The position numbers were made by a program, and so were the translations under genes. Shown here in pieces: positions 18,113 through 27,644 of a DNA stretch of 64,000 nt. The notes beneath the pieces are model-generated. The model saw only the letters and a list, made by a program, of their open reading frames with translations, was not told the DNA's origin and made no database searches. The stretch is taken from NCBI RefSeq assembly GCF_014651875.1, contig NZ_BMXS01000010.1:10788-74787 (forward strand). Direction: 5' to 3'. Positions within the stretch are counted from its first letter, which is position 1. Every line of letters begins with the position of its first letter. Origin of the DNA: Litchfieldella qijiaojingensis (lineage in GTDB: Bacteria; Pseudomonadota; Gammaproteobacteria; Pseudomonadales; Halomonadaceae).

Positions 18113-18588
18113 CGTTCGGCTCCCGGTTCGGCGGGCAGGCGGTGCAGCAGCTCGCCCATGTGGTGGGCGTCTTTCTCGGTGACGCCGTCGAACAGTTCGC
18201 TGACCCAGGCTTCATGGGCTTCGGCCATCTCGGCGAAGGCGGCGCGGCCAAGCTCGGTCAGGCACACACGGGTGGCGCGGCGGTCGCCCTCGATGGCAAT
18301 ACGGTCAATGTAGCCATCCTCCACCAGCCGGTTGACGATGCCGGTGACATTGCCGTTGGAGACCATCAACTGGCGCGACAATTCATTCATCTTCAGGCCC
18401 TCGGCATGTCGGTACAGCGCAGCCAGCACGTCGAAGCGCGGCAAGGTGGAGTCGAACTGCACGCGCAGCTTCTCGCGCAGTTCGGCCTCGACCTGGCGCG
18501 TCACCCGCAACATACGCAGCCACAGGCGCAGGCGTTCCTTGCTGGTGGTTTGCGGGCTCATGGCCTGGGCTTTCTCCTCGACTCCCAT
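18109..18588 (-). CDS. MarR family transcriptional regulator
   Basis: The 159-residue protein has a winged helix-turn-helix at about residues 50-110 ([20 protein letters not shown] then [12 protein letters not shown]), typical of MarR proteins controlling aromatic-acid pathways and answering to aryl-CoA or the free acid. The start ATG 18588 shares one base with the SDR stop (TGATG) and has GGGAGG nine bases upstream; ATG 18561 is an alternative with GAGGAG twelve bases before it. It is encoded inside the operon it probably controls. The perfect inverted repeat at 21669-21706 is its likely binding site (inferred). Confidence 0.88.
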   Translation of the reverse strand: MGVEEKAQAMSPQTTSKERLRLWLRMLRVTRQVEAELREKLRVQFDSTLPRFDVLAALYRHAEGLKMNELSRQLMVSNGNVTGIVNRLVEDGYIDRIAIEGDRRATRVCLTELGRAAFAEMAEAHEAWVSELFDGVTEKDAHHMGELLHRLPAEPGAER

Positions 18589-19331
18589 CAAATCTCGCCT
18601 CCCGATATCGAAATCGCCTGGCCGGTAATGGCATCGCTGCCGGGGCCACACAGCCACAGTGCAGTGGCGGTGACATCGGCGGGCTGCACCAATCGCCCGG
18701 TGGGGTTGGCGCGGGTGAAGTGCGCCCGCGCCTGCTCGGCGGTGCGACCGGTCTTGTCGACGATGCTGTCGATGCTGGCCTCGAGCAGAGGCGTCTCGGT
18801 GAAGCCAGGACACAACGCATTGACGGTGATGCCGCGTTGGGCGGTCTCCTGGGCCAGCGCCCGAACCAGGCCGACCACGCCGTGCTTGGCGGCGCAGTAG
18901 GCGCCGACATAGGCATAGCCCTTGAGCCCGGCGGTGGAGGCTACCGCCAACAAGCGTCCGCCGGGGCGCAAATGCTTCAGTCCCTCGCGCAGCGTCAGGT
19001 AGACCCCGGTGAGATTGACGTCGAGCATCCGCTGCCAATGCGCCAGGTCGCTCTTCTCCAGGGCCACGCTCTCGGCAGCGCCAGCGTTGGCGACCACCAC
19101 GTCGAGTTCGCCCATGGCCTCGAAGAGGGCCAGCATGGCGGTCTCGTCGGTGACATCGGCCACCTGAGAATCGATGTTGGCGTGATGCTCGGCCACATGT
19201 TCCAACGCCTGCCGGCGGCGTCCGACGATGGTCACCCGGGCGCCGGCCTTGGCGAAGCCCAGCGCCATGTCGGCGCCGATACCGGAACCGCCACCGGTGA
19301 TCAAGACGCGTTTGTCGTGCAGGGTAGCCAT
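18588..19331 (-). CDS. SDR family dehydrogenase (3-hydroxyacyl-CoA dehydrogenase-like)
   Basis: The 247-residue classical short-chain dehydrogenase has the cofactor motif TGGGSGIG (12-19), NAG in VVANAGAA, a catalytic Ser in VASTAG, and YCAAK with Tyr and Lys. The absence of an acidic-to-basic swap (IVGRRRQ after strand 2) suggests NADP may be accepted. It likely oxidizes or reduces a hydroxy/oxo alicyclic acyl-CoA. One base separates it from the fused monooxygenase/reductase stop, and its stop overlaps the MarR start. Confidence 0.88.
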   Translation of the reverse strand: MATLHDKRVLITGGGSGIGADMALGFAKAGARVTIVGRRRQALEHVAEHHANIDSQVADVTDETAMLALFEAMGELDVVVANAGAAESVALEKSDLAHWQRMLDVNLTGVYLTLREGLKHLRPGGRLLAVASTAGLKGYAYVGAYCAAKHGVVGLVRALAQETAQRGITVNALCPGFTETPLLEASIDSIVDKTGRTAEQARAHFTRANPTGRLVQPADVTATALWLCGPGSDAITGQAISISGGEI

Positions 19332-19332
19332 C

Positions 19333-21618
19333 TCAAATCAATCCTTCGTTGCGTTCGGCCAGCCGGTAGAGCTGGTCGCGGCCAGCGAGATAGGGTTTCG
19401 GCCAGGTCACTTCGCGATCGCCCAGACGCACAGCGGCATGCAGGGTCCAGTAGGGGTCGGCCAGGTGCGGGCGCGCCAGGCACACCAGATCGGCACGCCC
19501 GGCCATCAGGATCGAGTTGACGTGGTCGACGTCGTAGATATTGCCCACCGCAATGGTCGCCATGCCGGTCTCGTTACGAATGCGGTCGGAGAACGGCGTC
19601 TGGAACATGCGTCCGTACACCGGCTGCGCGCGGGTCGAGGTCTGCCCCGCCGAAACATCGCAGATGTCGACGCCAGCCGCCTTGAGACGCCGGGCGATCT
19701 CCACTGCCTCCGCCGGTGTCACGCCTTCCTCGCCGACCCAGTCATTGGCCGAGATACGCATCGAGATCGGCTTGTCGTCGGGCCATGCTTCGCGCACGGC
19801 GTGGAACACCTCCAGCGGATAGCGCATGCGGTTGTCCAGCGAGCCGCCGTACTCGTCGTCGCGACGGTTGGTCAGCGGCGAGATAAACGACGACAGCAGG
19901 TAACCGTGGGCGGCGTGGATCTCGAGCATGTCGAAGTCGGCACGATCCGCCATCCGGGCCGCAGCGACGAACTGTTCACGGACGCGGTCCATGTCGTCGC
20001 GGTCCATGGCCTTGGGTACCTGGTTGCGTAGTGACCAGGGCACCTCGGAGGCGGCCATTACCGGCCAGTTGCCGTCCGGCAGTGGCGCATCCATCTCCTC
20101 CCAGCCGAGCTGAGTGGAACCCTTCGGCCCCGAGTGGCCGATCTGTGCGCACAGCTTGGCCGGCGTTTCGGCGTGCACGAAGTCACACAACCGCTTCCAG
20201 GCGGCTTCGTGTTCGGGAGCGTAGAAGCCAGTGCAACCCGGAGTGATACGCCCTTCGGGGCTGACACAGGTCATCTCGATGTAGACCAGCCCGGCACCGC
20301 CCTTGGCGCGTTCGGCGTAGTGCACGAAGTGCCAGTCGGTGGGACAACCGTCGACGGCCTTGTACTGCGCCATCGGCGAAACCACCACGCGGTTGAGCAG
20401 CTTTAGGCCACGCAGTTCGAAGGGCGCGAACATCGGGGCACGGTTGCTTCCGGGATTGCCGGCCTGTTCCTGGAACCAGCACTCGGCACTGGCCAGCCAC
20501 TCAGGGTCGCGCAGGCGCAGGTTCTCGTGACTGATGCGCTGCGAACGCGTCAGCAGCGAGTAGTTGAATTGCACCGGGTCGAGATGCAGGTAGCGCTCGA
20601 CCTGCTCAAACCATTCAGTGGAGTTGCGTGCCGCCGACTGCAGGCGCAATACCTCCAGGCGCCGTTCCTCTTCGTAACGGGCGAAGGCATCCTCCATGCT
20701 CGGCTCGCTGTGCAGGTAATCGGCTAGGGCGATGGCGCTCTCCAGTGCCAGCTTGGTGCCGGAGCCGATCGAGAAATGCGCAGTGGCGGCAGCATCGCCC
20801 ATCAGCACCACATTCTTATAGCTCCAGCGCTCGCACAGCACGCGCGGGAAGTTGATCCACGCCGAACCACGAATATGCCGGGCATTGCTCATCAGTGAGT
20901 GACCATCGAGGTGGCGGGCGAAGATCCGCTCGCAAACGGCAATCGATTCCTGCTGGGTCATCTCACCGAAGCCGAACTTGCACCAGGTTGCCTCGCTGCA
21001 CTCGACGATGAAGGTCGCGGTATCGGCATCGAACTGATAAGCATGTGCCCATACCCAGCCGTGTTCGGTGCGCTCGAAGATGAAGGTGAAGGCGTCATTG
21101 AAGGTCTGATGGGTGCCGAGCCACACGAACTTGCAGGCGCGTGTGTCGATATCAGGCTTGAAGTGCTCCCGATAGCGTTCACGAGTCTTCGAATTGATCC
21201 CATCGGCAGCGATCACCAGATCGAATTCACGGCGATAGGTTTCGATGTCGTCGGATTCGATGGGTGTCTCGAAGCGCAGCTCCACGCCCAGTTCACGAGC
21301 GCGCTGCTGCAGCAGGATCAGCAACCGTCGGCGCCCGATGCCGCAGAAGCCGTGGCCGGTGGAAACCGTCTTGACGCCCTGGTGGATCACCACGATGTCG
21401 TCCCAGTAAGCGAAGTGCTCACGAATGCGCTCGGCACTAGCGGCATCGTTGCGTGCCAGGTTGTCGAGCGTTTCGTCGGAGAGCACCACGCCCCAGCCGA
21501 AGGTGTCATCCGGGCGGTTACGCTCGACCACCACGATCTCATGAGACGGGTCACGTCGTTTCATGCTGATGGCGAAGTAGAGACCTGCCGGGCCCCCGCC
21601 GAGACAAGCTATCCTCAT
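19333..21618 (-). CDS. Fused flavin monooxygenase / old-yellow-enzyme reductase, 2-aminobenzoyl-CoA monooxygenase/reductase type
   Basis: The 761-residue protein joins two flavoenzymes. Residues ~1-370 form an FAD aromatic hydroxylase ([41 protein letters not shown]). Residues ~395-755 form an FMN old-yellow-enzyme domain ([51 protein letters not shown]). This architecture is that of the Azoarcus enzyme which monooxygenates and then hydrogenates 2-aminobenzoyl-CoA, and of bifunctional salicylyl-CoA 5-hydroxylases. It dearomatizes the CoA ester made by the ligase downstream. ATG 21618 is used; GTG 21621 adds one residue. It is first in the minus-strand operon behind the inverted-repeat promoter. 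Confidence 0.9.
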   Translation of the reverse strand: MRIACLGGGPAGLYFAISMKRRDPSHEIVVVERNRPDDTFGWGVVLSDETLDNLARNDAASAERIREHFAYWDDIVVIHQGVKTVSTGHGFCGIGRRRLLILLQQRARELGVELRFETPIESDDIETYRREFDLVIAADGINSKTRERYREHFKPDIDTRACKFVWLGTHQTFNDAFTFIFERTEHGWVWAHAYQFDADTATFIVECSEATWCKFGFGEMTQQESIAVCERIFARHLDGHSLMSNARHIRGSAWINFPRVLCERWSYKNVVLMGDAAATAHFSIGSGTKLALESAIALADYLHSEPSMEDAFARYEEERRLEVLRLQSAARNSTEWFEQVERYLHLDPVQFNYSLLTRSQRISHENLRLRDPEWLASAECWFQEQAGNPGSNRAPMFAPFELRGLKLLNRVVVSPMAQYKAVDGCPTDWHFVHYAERAKGGAGLVYIEMTCVSPEGRITPGCTGFYAPEHEAAWKRLCDFVHAETPAKLCAQIGHSGPKGSTQLGWEEMDAPLPDGNWPVMAASEVPWSLRNQVPKAMDRDDMDRVREQFVAAARMADRADFDMLEIHAAHGYLLSSFISPLTNRRDDEYGGSLDNRMRYPLEVFHAVREAWPDDKPISMRISANDWVGEEGVTPAEAVEIARRLKAAGVDICDVSAGQTSTRAQPVYGRMFQTPFSDRIRNETGMATIAVGNIYDVDHVNSILMAGRADLVCLARPHLADPYWTLHAAVRLGDREVTWPKPYLAGRDQLYRLAERNEGLI

Positions 21619-21668
21619 CACGAATCACTCGTTGGGTTGCATTATGAATCAAGCTAGACGTTCTCCAA

Positions 21669-21706
21669 AAATACTTCAAGCTTAAAATTTCAAGCTTGAA
21701 GTATTT
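21669..21706. promoter_or_regulatory. Perfect 15-bp inverted repeat in a divergent promoter, probable MarR operator
   Basis: The arms AAATACTTCAAGCTT (21669-21683) and AAGCTTGAAGTATTT (21692-21706) are exact reverse complements with an 8-base AT-rich spacer. An inner 12-bp palindrome TTCAAGCTTGAA lies at 21689-21700. The repeat sits between the monooxygenase/reductase operon (minus; candidate -10 CATAAT at 21646-21641) and the hydratase operon (plus; candidate -35 TTGACG at 21705-21710), so one bound regulator could switch both. The MarR protein at 18109-18588 is the obvious ligand-responsive candidate. Confidence 0.78.
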
Positions 21707-21767
21707 GACGTTGCACAATACGCTCAAGACATATACCTCCTCAATCAACCCGGCACCGAGGTGCCTC

Positions 21768-22538
21768 ATGACCGATCTACTCGAAAGCCGACACGATGCA
21801 GGGGTGGTTCGTCTTACCCTCAACCGGCCCACGGTGCGCAACGCACTCAACACCGACTTGCTCGGGGCGCTGGCCAGTGCCCTCGACCGAGCGGCGCAAG
21901 ACGAGACGGTACGCTGCGTGGTGGTCCACGGTGCGGATAGTCACTTCGCTGCGGGGGCCGATATCGATGAGTTAGCCGAACGATCCGCCAGCGACGGCCC
22001 AGGCGACCCTCGCCTAGGCCACTGGCAACGCATACAGCGCTTCCCCAAACCCTTGATCGCTGCCGTGGAGGGCTACTGCCTGGGCGGTGGCTGTGAGCTG
22101 GCGCTGTGCGCCGATCTGCTGGTGGTCGCCAATGATGCCCAACTCGGGCAACCAGAGATTCGATTGGGGTTGATTCCCGGCGCCGGCGGCCTGCAGCGCC
22201 TGGCCATCACCCTGGGCAAGGCGCGTACCATGCACCTGGTACTCACTGGCGAACGGATAAGTGGTGGCCAGGCCTACGACTGGGGACTGGCCTCGCAATG
22301 CTGTGGCCACGGCGAAGCCCTGGACACGGCATTGGCCACCGCGGAGCGGCTCGCAGAGGGGCCGCCGCTGGCCCAGCGCCTCGCCAAGCAGGCGGTGCTG
22401 GCGGTCACCGAAACCTCGCAGCAGGCTGCCTTCGAACTGGGGCGACGCTCCTTCGAGTTACTGCTCTCCACCGACGACAAGGCGGAGGGCATCGCCGCCT
22501 TCCGTGACAAGCGCCCACCCTCTTTCAGCGGAAAATGA
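21768..22538 (+). CDS. Enoyl-CoA hydratase
   Basis: The start is ATG 21768 (MTDLLES) with GAGG six bases upstream; a longer frame begins inside the operator and is not used. The 256-residue crotonase has FAAGADIDEL, GGGCELAL with the first catalytic Glu, and GQPEIRLGLIPGAGG with the second, so it is a normal PaaF-like hydratase. It adds water to an enoyl-CoA of the lower pathway. It overlaps the next gene by 4 bases (ATGA), and both diverge from the dearomatization operon. Confidence 0.9.
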   Translation: MTDLLESRHDAGVVRLTLNRPTVRNALNTDLLGALASALDRAAQDETVRCVVVHGADSHFAAGADIDELAERSASDGPGDPRLGHWQRIQRFPKPLIAAVEGYCLGGGCELALCADLLVVANDAQLGQPEIRLGLIPGAGGLQRLAITLGKARTMHLVLTGERISGGQAYDWGLASQCCGHGEALDTALATAERLAEGPPLAQRLAKQAVLAVTETSQQAAFELGRRSFELLLSTDDKAEGIAAFRDKRPPSFSGK

Positions 22539-23932
22539 TCATGCCGATCGCCAACATTGCCATCATCGGTGCCGGCACCATGGGTCAAGGCATCACCCAG
22601 CTCTGTGCCCAGTATGGTTACACCACCTGGCTTTACGATGTGCAGGACGGCGCCGCCGAGAAGACGCGACAGCGGATCGTTCAGGCGCTGGACAAACGGG
22701 TCACCAAGGGGCGAATGACGCCCGAGGACGCCGACGCGGCACTTGCCCGCGTGAGCGTGGCCAACTCGCTCGTGGAACTTGCCGAGGCCGACCTGGTGGT
22801 GGAGGCGATCGTCGAGAATATCGCCATCAAGCGCACCCTGTTCGCCGAACTGGAAGGGCTGTGCCGCGCCGATGTCCTGCTGTGTACCAACACCTCCTCA
22901 CTATCGGTCGGCGAGATCGCCGCCGAGTTGCATACCCCTCAGCGCTTTGCCGGCCTGCATTTCTTCAACCCACCCACTGCGATGAAACTGGTCGAGGTCG
23001 TCAGCACTGATGCCACGACAAAGACCACGCTGCAGACGCTGCACGACTTCGCCCGCTCTTTGGGCAAGACACCCGTCGCTGTCAGCGACAGTCCCGGCTT
23101 CATCGTCAACCGCTGCGCGCGGCCCTTCTATGGTGAGGCGCTGTGGCTGCTGGAACACGGGGCCGCCTCGGTGGCCACCATCGACGCCTGCCTGAAGAGT
23201 GGCGGTGGCTTTCCGCTCGGCCCGTTCGAGCTGATCGACTTGGTGGGCCTCGATATCAACTTGCGTGCCACTGAGACCGTCTGGCGGGCTTTCGACCGCC
23301 ACCCCCGCTTCCGGCCCTCGCCGCTGGTGGCCGACAAGGTCGCGGCAGACGAACTGGGCCGCAAGGGCGGCGTGGGCTTTTACCGCTACGACGATGGCCA
23401 CGATGAAGACCCCTTCCCTCTCGCACCGGCTGGGGTCACCTCGGTAGAGGAAGTGATCGCGCATCTACCTGACGATTTAGCACAGCGGTGCCGGGTCAGT
23501 GATGGACGCACTGCCGCCGAACTTGCCGCTGGGCGAGGCCAAGCCGTCATCGTCTTCGATACCCTGCTACGCCCATGGCCAAACGATCGGTCGGCGACTC
23601 TAGCCTTCGCCAGCCACGGGCTCGATGCCATTGCTCACGAGCGGCTGGTAGAAGCCGCCGCCGCCCAGGGCGTTCGCTTGATCGAAGTCGCCGACCGGCC
23701 GGGACTGATCGTGCTGCGTGTCGCCGCCATGCTGGTCAACGAGGCCCGCTTCGCGCTGGACGAAGGCATCGCCAGTGCCGATGACATGGACACCGCCATG
23801 CGCCTGGGACTGAATTTCGCGCTTGGCCCATGGGAGATCCTCAAGCGGCTGGGTGTCGAACGCATTCGCACCACACTCGGACGTGCCGCCGAGGAAGACA
23901 CTTCCGGACGCTACGCGCAGCCCACTTCCTGA
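22535..23932 (+). CDS. 3-hydroxyacyl-CoA dehydrogenase (PaaH-like)
   Basis: The 465-residue protein has an N-terminal Rossmann domain (IIGAGTMGQGI, TNTSSLSVGEIA, FAGLHFFNPP, SPGFIVNR) and two C-terminal 3HCDH dimerization domains (about 185-290 and 375-460; LGPFELIDLVGLDI and ALGPWEILKRLGV). It oxidizes 3-hydroxyacyl-CoA esters with NAD+. Two tandem C-terminal domains are usual for PaaH-type enzymes. The thiolase expected next in beta-oxidation is not found in this window. Confidence 0.9.
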   Translation: MIMPIANIAIIGAGTMGQGITQLCAQYGYTTWLYDVQDGAAEKTRQRIVQALDKRVTKGRMTPEDADAALARVSVANSLVELAEADLVVEAIVENIAIKRTLFAELEGLCRADVLLCTNTSSLSVGEIAAELHTPQRFAGLHFFNPPTAMKLVEVVSTDATTKTTLQTLHDFARSLGKTPVAVSDSPGFIVNRCARPFYGEALWLLEHGAASVATIDACLKSGGGFPLGPFELIDLVGLDINLRATETVWRAFDRHPRFRPSPLVADKVAADELGRKGGVGFYRYDDGHDEDPFPLAPAGVTSVEEVIAHLPDDLAQRCRVSDGRTAAELAAGRGQAVIVFDTLLRPWPNDRSATLAFASHGLDAIAHERLVEAAAAQGVRLIEVADRPGLIVLRVAAMLVNEARFALDEGIASADDMDTAMRLGLNFALGPWEILKRLGVERIRTTLGRAAEEDTSGRYAQPTS

Positions 23933-24117
23933 TCGCCCCTCCGAAACGCTGACGGCCGAGGAGTTTCCCGCCCTCCTGCCACCTCCCAAGGCAGCGGAGG
24001 CGCCACGCGAGAGCGAGCAAGCTTCGATAGCCAACAAGTCGCATTGAGTCTCCATGGGCAAAGCGGCATTTTCCTGACATCATCGCGCTAAGTGACTCAG
24101 CCGACAGGAATGTATCG

Positions 24118-24336
24118 ATGCCGCACCCCCAACGTCTTTTCTTTGCGCTATCTGCCTCGGCATTGCTGGCCATCGCGATAACGGGTTGCACCGTCAATAC
24201 CTATCCCGACGGCAGTCGTGAGACCGTGTGGGGTGTCCCGCAAGACACCGATGGCAACAACGCCCAGTATCGTCCCGGCACCATCCGTGACAAGAACGGC
24301 GAGGTTCGCCAACAGACCGAGCTGCCCAAGCGCTAA
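24118..24336 (+). CDS. Small lipoprotein of unknown function
   Basis: The product has 72 residues with a lipoprotein signal: a hydrophobic core (about 8-22) ends in AITGC with the lipid-bearing Cys at 24. The mature part is ~49 polar residues with a TVNTYPDGSRETVWGVP start. A 185-base gap with no recognizable feature precedes it and nfeD follows 25 bases downstream on the same strand. Export to the outer or inner membrane is expected. I do not recognise a named family. Confidence 0.75.
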   Translation: MPHPQRLFFALSASALLAIAITGCTVNTYPDGSRETVWGVPQDTDGNNAQYRPGTIRDKNGEVRQQTELPKR

Positions 24337-24361
24337 CCCCTTCCTTCGACACGGAGACCGC

Positions 24362-24820
24362 ATGGACTGGACCCTGGCCCATACGTGGCTTGCCGTTGCC
24401 CTGTTGCTGGGACTGGCGGAACTGACCTCCGGCGCGCTGGTGCTACTGGCTCTGGCTGTCGCCGCTGCCTTGACTGCCCTGCTGGCTTTCATGGGAGCTA
24501 CGCCTGCCTGGCAACTGCTGGGTATGGGCGTCTTCTCGGGGCTGCTGGTTCCGCTGACCATCAAGGTAATTCGGCCGCACTTCTCGCCCCGCGGCGTGGA
24601 ATATGGCACTACCGGCACCGGCGTAGAGAAGGGCCGTGAGCATCGCACCCTTAAACGCGATTACGATGGTGCCAGCGGCATCAAGATCAATGGCGATTTC
24701 TACCGCTTGCGCGTCGCCGAGAGCGGGGAGACCGAGCTGCCAGCCGATACCCAGGTCATCTTCCAGGAGTTCGATGGCACCACCGCCATCGTGACATTGC
24801 CGTCCAGAACTTATAATTGA
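24362..24820 (+). CDS. NfeD-like membrane protein
   Basis: The 152-residue protein has three hydrophobic segments (about 8-25, 30-46 and 52-70) followed by a C-terminal OB-like domain (about 85-148) with GTGVEKG and DGASGIKINGDFYRLR, the short NfeD1b type. ATG 24362 has GGAG eight bases upstream. NfeD proteins are normally encoded next to SPFH/slipin proteins and work with them in membrane quality control. Here the slipin gene starts only at 26591; an arsenic cassette lies between, and a diverged second copy of this gene's 3' end is found at 26517-26588. Confidence 0.88.
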   Translation: MDWTLAHTWLAVALLLGLAELTSGALVLLALAVAAALTALLAFMGATPAWQLLGMGVFSGLLVPLTIKVIRPHFSPRGVEYGTTGTGVEKGREHRTLKRDYDGASGIKINGDFYRLRVAESGETELPADTQVIFQEFDGTTAIVTLPSRTYN

Positions 24821-24928
24821 CATGGCAGCGCCCCAGGATCGGGACGGTCTGTAAGACATCCCGTCCTTCACGCGACTTACTTGGATGAGCCATCACACCC
24901 ATTCATTCATGGCGCAGAAGAGAACACC

Positions 24929-25972
24929 ATGCACGACACCGTACAAGACTACTATGGCCGCCAGTTGCAAAGCTCGGCGGACTTGAAGACCTCGGCCTGC
25001 TGTGACAGCTCGCAGATGCCGGAGTGGCTCAAGCCGCTGCTGGCGAACATCCATCCCGACGTCTTGTCGCGCTACTACGGCTGCGGTCTGGTATGTCCAG
25101 AGTTGCTGGACGGCTGCCGGGTACTGGATCTTGGGTCCGGTAGTGGACGCGACGTCTACCTCCTGGCGCAACTGGTGGGCCCCGAGGGCGAAGTGGTCGG
25201 CGTGGACATGACCGACGAGCAACTGGCGGTGGCCGAAGCCCACCGGGAGTACCACCGCGAGGCCTTTGGTTACGACAATGTGCGCTTTCTCAAGGGCTAT
25301 ATCGAGCAGCTGGATCAATTGGGGCTGGAGCCCCACAGCTTCGATGTGATCATCTCCAACTGCGTGGTCAATCTGTCGCCGGACAAGGCGGCGGTCCTGG
25401 CCGGCGTGCAACGCCTGCTCAAGCCCGGTGGCGAATTCTATTTTTCCGATGTCTACGCCGACCGACGCGTACCCGAGACGGTGCGCGATGATCCGGTGCT
25501 CTACGGCGAGTGTCTGGGAGGTGCCCTCTACTGGAACGACTTCCTGCAGTTGGCCAAACGACAGGGGTTTATCGACCCGCGCCTGGTGACCGACCGCCCC
25601 CTGGCGATTACCGACCCGGCATTGCATCCCAAGCTGGGCAATCTGCGCTTTTTCTCGGCCACTTATCGGTTATTCAACCTCGACGGCCTGGAACGTGATT
25701 GCGAGGACTACGGCCAGGCCGTGGTCTACCGGGGCACGATTCCCCACTGTCCGCATGTCTTTGTACTGGACAAGCACCACCGGATTGAAACCGGGCGCGT
25801 GTTCCCGGTATGCGGCAATACTTGGCGCATGCTTCAGGAGAGCCGTTTGGCCGCTCATTTCGATTTCCTCGGCGACTTCAGTCGTCACTACGGCCTGTTC
25901 GAAGGTTGTGGCGGCGGGCTGCCCTTCGATCTGGCACCAACAGCCACCCAGGAGAGTGCCTCATGCTGCTAA
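24929..25972 (+). CDS. arsM: Arsenite S-adenosylmethionine methyltransferase ArsM
   Basis: The 347-residue class I methyltransferase has the SAM motif [10 protein letters not shown] (66-75). The Cys residues expected to hold As(III) are present: Cys 24/25 near the N-terminus, Cys 145 in ISNCVVNLS and Cys 195 in GECLGG. A ~110-residue C-terminal extension rich in Cys (last residues SASCC) follows the catalytic core. It methylates arsenite to mono- and dimethyl arsenicals. Its stop overlaps the start of the arsenate reductase-like gene. The start is ATG 24929; an upstream ATG would add 16 residues without family support. Confidence 0.9.
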   Translation: MHDTVQDYYGRQLQSSADLKTSACCDSSQMPEWLKPLLANIHPDVLSRYYGCGLVCPELLDGCRVLDLGSGSGRDVYLLAQLVGPEGEVVGVDMTDEQLAVAEAHREYHREAFGYDNVRFLKGYIEQLDQLGLEPHSFDVIISNCVVNLSPDKAAVLAGVQRLLKPGGEFYFSDVYADRRVPETVRDDPVLYGECLGGALYWNDFLQLAKRQGFIDPRLVTDRPLAITDPALHPKLGNLRFFSATYRLFNLDGLERDCEDYGQAVVYRGTIPHCPHVFVLDKHHRIETGRVFPVCGNTWRMLQESRLAAHFDFLGDFSRHYGLFEGCGGGLPFDLAPTATQESASCC

Positions 25973-26505
25973 CCCAGGCACCCACTGACGCATCGGGGCA
26001 GATCATCAAGCCTCTCGAAGTGCTGGTGTTGTGTACCGGCAACTCCGCCCGCAGCATCATGGCCGAGGCCCTGTTCAATCATTGCGCGGGGCCATGGATT
26101 CACGCCCACAGTGCGGGCAGCCGGCCCACGGGTCGAGTCAATCCCTATGCCCTGGAACAGATCGCCCGACTCGAGGACGCGGCGCTGGTGCACAGTAAAA
26201 GCTGGGACGCGTTTGCCGGACCGCGAGCACCGAGCCTGGATATCGTGATCATCGTGTGCAACAACGCCGCCACGGAAAGTTGTCCACACTTTTCCGGCAA
26301 TCCGGCAAGGGTACACTGGGGATTGCCCGATCCCGCCGCCGCCACCGGCAGCGAGGAGCAGATCCGCGCGGCCTTTGCCGCCTGCTTCGAAGAACTGCAT
26401 CGACGCATCACCGCCCTGGTGCAACTACCGCTGGGCGAGATGGACCGCAAGCAGGTTGTACGAGCCATGGAGGCGATGGCTGAGTCGTACGCATCTTGCC
26501 CGTGA
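25963..26505 (+). CDS. arsC: Arsenate reductase / low-molecular-weight phosphatase family protein
   Basis: The 180-residue protein has the Cx5R catalytic loop CTGNSAR (Cys 24, Arg 30), [13 protein letters not shown], and [15 protein letters not shown], where the Cys of the redox relay normally sits. That pattern is the thioredoxin- or mycothiol-coupled ArsC branch that evolved from tyrosine phosphatases. The family's usual Asp in VCDNAA is Asn here. The C-terminal ~40 residues are helical. The ATG overlaps the arsM stop, so reduction of arsenate and methylation of arsenite are coupled. No arsR or efflux pump lies in the window. Confidence 0.85.
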   Translation: MLLTQAPTDASGQIIKPLEVLVLCTGNSARSIMAEALFNHCAGPWIHAHSAGSRPTGRVNPYALEQIARLEDAALVHSKSWDAFAGPRAPSLDIVIIVCNNAATESCPHFSGNPARVHWGLPDPAAATGSEEQIRAAFAACFEELHRRITALVQLPLGEMDRKQVVRAMEAMAESYASCP

Positions 26506-26516
26506 CCGCGATATCG

Positions 26517-26588
26517 GTCATCGTCACGGCCTTCGATAGCACCACCGCCATCGTCACGCTGACATCGCATTCGCATAAGGAGCACTGA
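26517..26588 (+). pseudogene. Remnant of an nfeD 3' end
   Basis: In frame this stretch reads VIVTAFDSTTAIVTL and a short tail to TGA at 26588. The intact NfeD at 24362-24820 ends VIFQEFDGTTAIVTL plus a short tail. At the DNA level the core TTCGATRGCACCACCGCCAT is shared. The remnant has no start and sits five bases from the slipin ATG, so it looks like the original nfeD-slipin junction left after the arsM-arsC cassette and an intact nfeD came to lie upstream. Confidence 0.75.
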
Positions 26589-26590
26589 AC

Positions 26591-27628
26591 ATGGAACTTC
26601 CCGTCAGCCCGGGCCTGATCCTCGCCCTGATCATCGTCGTTCTCGGTATCGTGATCATCGTCAAGGGGCTGGTGATCGTGCGCCAGTCGGAAGTGATGGT
26701 GATCGAGCGGCTCGGCTCATTCAGCCGGGTGCTGGAGAGTGGCATCAACATCATCATCCCGTTCATCGAACAGCCGCGAGCCATCAGCATGATTCGTTAC
26801 AAGAAGCTGGGCGAGGAATTCCATCCGCTCACCAGCGACGAAACTCGTATCGACCGTCGCGAGACGGTGATGGATTTTCCAGGACAACCGGTGGTGACCA
26901 CCGACAACGTCACCGTGACGATCAACGGTGCTCTCTATTATCAGATCATCGATCCCAGGCGTGCCGTCTACGAAGTCGAGAACATGAGTCAGGCGGTGGA
27001 GGTACTGGCCAAGACCACCCTGCGCTCGGTGGTCGGCAAGATGGAGCTCGACAAGCTGTTCGAGTCGCGCGCCGAGGTCAACAACGAGATCCAGGCCGCC
27101 ATGGAGGAGCCCGCCTCCAAGTGGGGCGTCAAGATCTCGCGGGTCGAGGTACAGGACATCGCCATGCCTGAGGAAGTGGAAACCGCCATGCGGTTGCAGA
27201 TGGCCGCCGAGCGCAAGCGCCGCGCCACGGTGACCGAGGCCGAGGGCGAGAAGGCCGCCGCCATCGCCAAGGCCCAAGGCCAGCGCGAGTCGGCGATCCT
27301 CAACGCCCAGGGCGACAAGGAATCCGCCATTCTGCGCGCCCAGGGCGAGCAGGAATCGATCAAGCTGGTACTGAATGCCATCGGCGACAGCGAGGAGAAC
27401 AAGCGCACCGTGGTCGGCTACCTGCTGGGCCAGAGCTACATCAAAGCCCTGCCGACCATGGCCCAGGATGGCGAGCGAATCTTCGTACCCTACGAATCCT
27501 CCGCCCTGCTCGGCTCTATGGGTATGTTCCGCGAGATGGCCGGCTCACCGGAAGACGTGGTGTCGCAGCATCTCAAGCGCGACGGTCTACGTGGCGGGGT
27601 CGTCGGCGCAGCAGCCTCGGGGAGCTGA
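26591..27628 (+). CDS. SPFH domain / stomatin-like protein (slipin, QmcA type)
   Basis: The 345-residue protein has one N-terminal membrane helix (about 8-30), an SPFH domain (about 32-200; VIERLGSFSRVLESGINII), and a helical region with repeats of the type AKAQGQRESAILNAQGDKES. Such proteins form ring-like scaffolds at the membrane together with NfeD and often with FtsH-type proteolysis. AAGGAG lies ten bases before ATG. A Gly/Ala-rich tail of ~15 residues ends the protein. Confidence 0.92.
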   Translation: MELPVSPGLILALIIVVLGIVIIVKGLVIVRQSEVMVIERLGSFSRVLESGINIIIPFIEQPRAISMIRYKKLGEEFHPLTSDETRIDRRETVMDFPGQPVVTTDNVTVTINGALYYQIIDPRRAVYEVENMSQAVEVLAKTTLRSVVGKMELDKLFESRAEVNNEIQAAMEEPASKWGVKISRVEVQDIAMPEEVETAMRLQMAAERKRRATVTEAEGEKAAAIAKAQGQRESAILNAQGDKESAILRAQGEQESIKLVLNAIGDSEENKRTVVGYLLGQSYIKALPTMAQDGERIFVPYESSALLGSMGMFREMAGSPEDVVSQHLKRDGLRGGVVGAAASGS

Positions 27629-27644
27629 GCCATGGCCCGGCCGC

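Noticed and set aside
21696-21767. N-terminal extension of the hydratase frame
   Set aside because: It begins inside the inverted-repeat operator; ATG 21768 has GAGG at correct spacing and the family start.
24833-24870. Imperfect inverted repeat (GGGACGGTCT / AGACATCCCG) before arsM as an ArsR operator
   Set aside because: The arms are mismatched, no arsR gene is nearby, and it could equally be a weak nfeD terminator.
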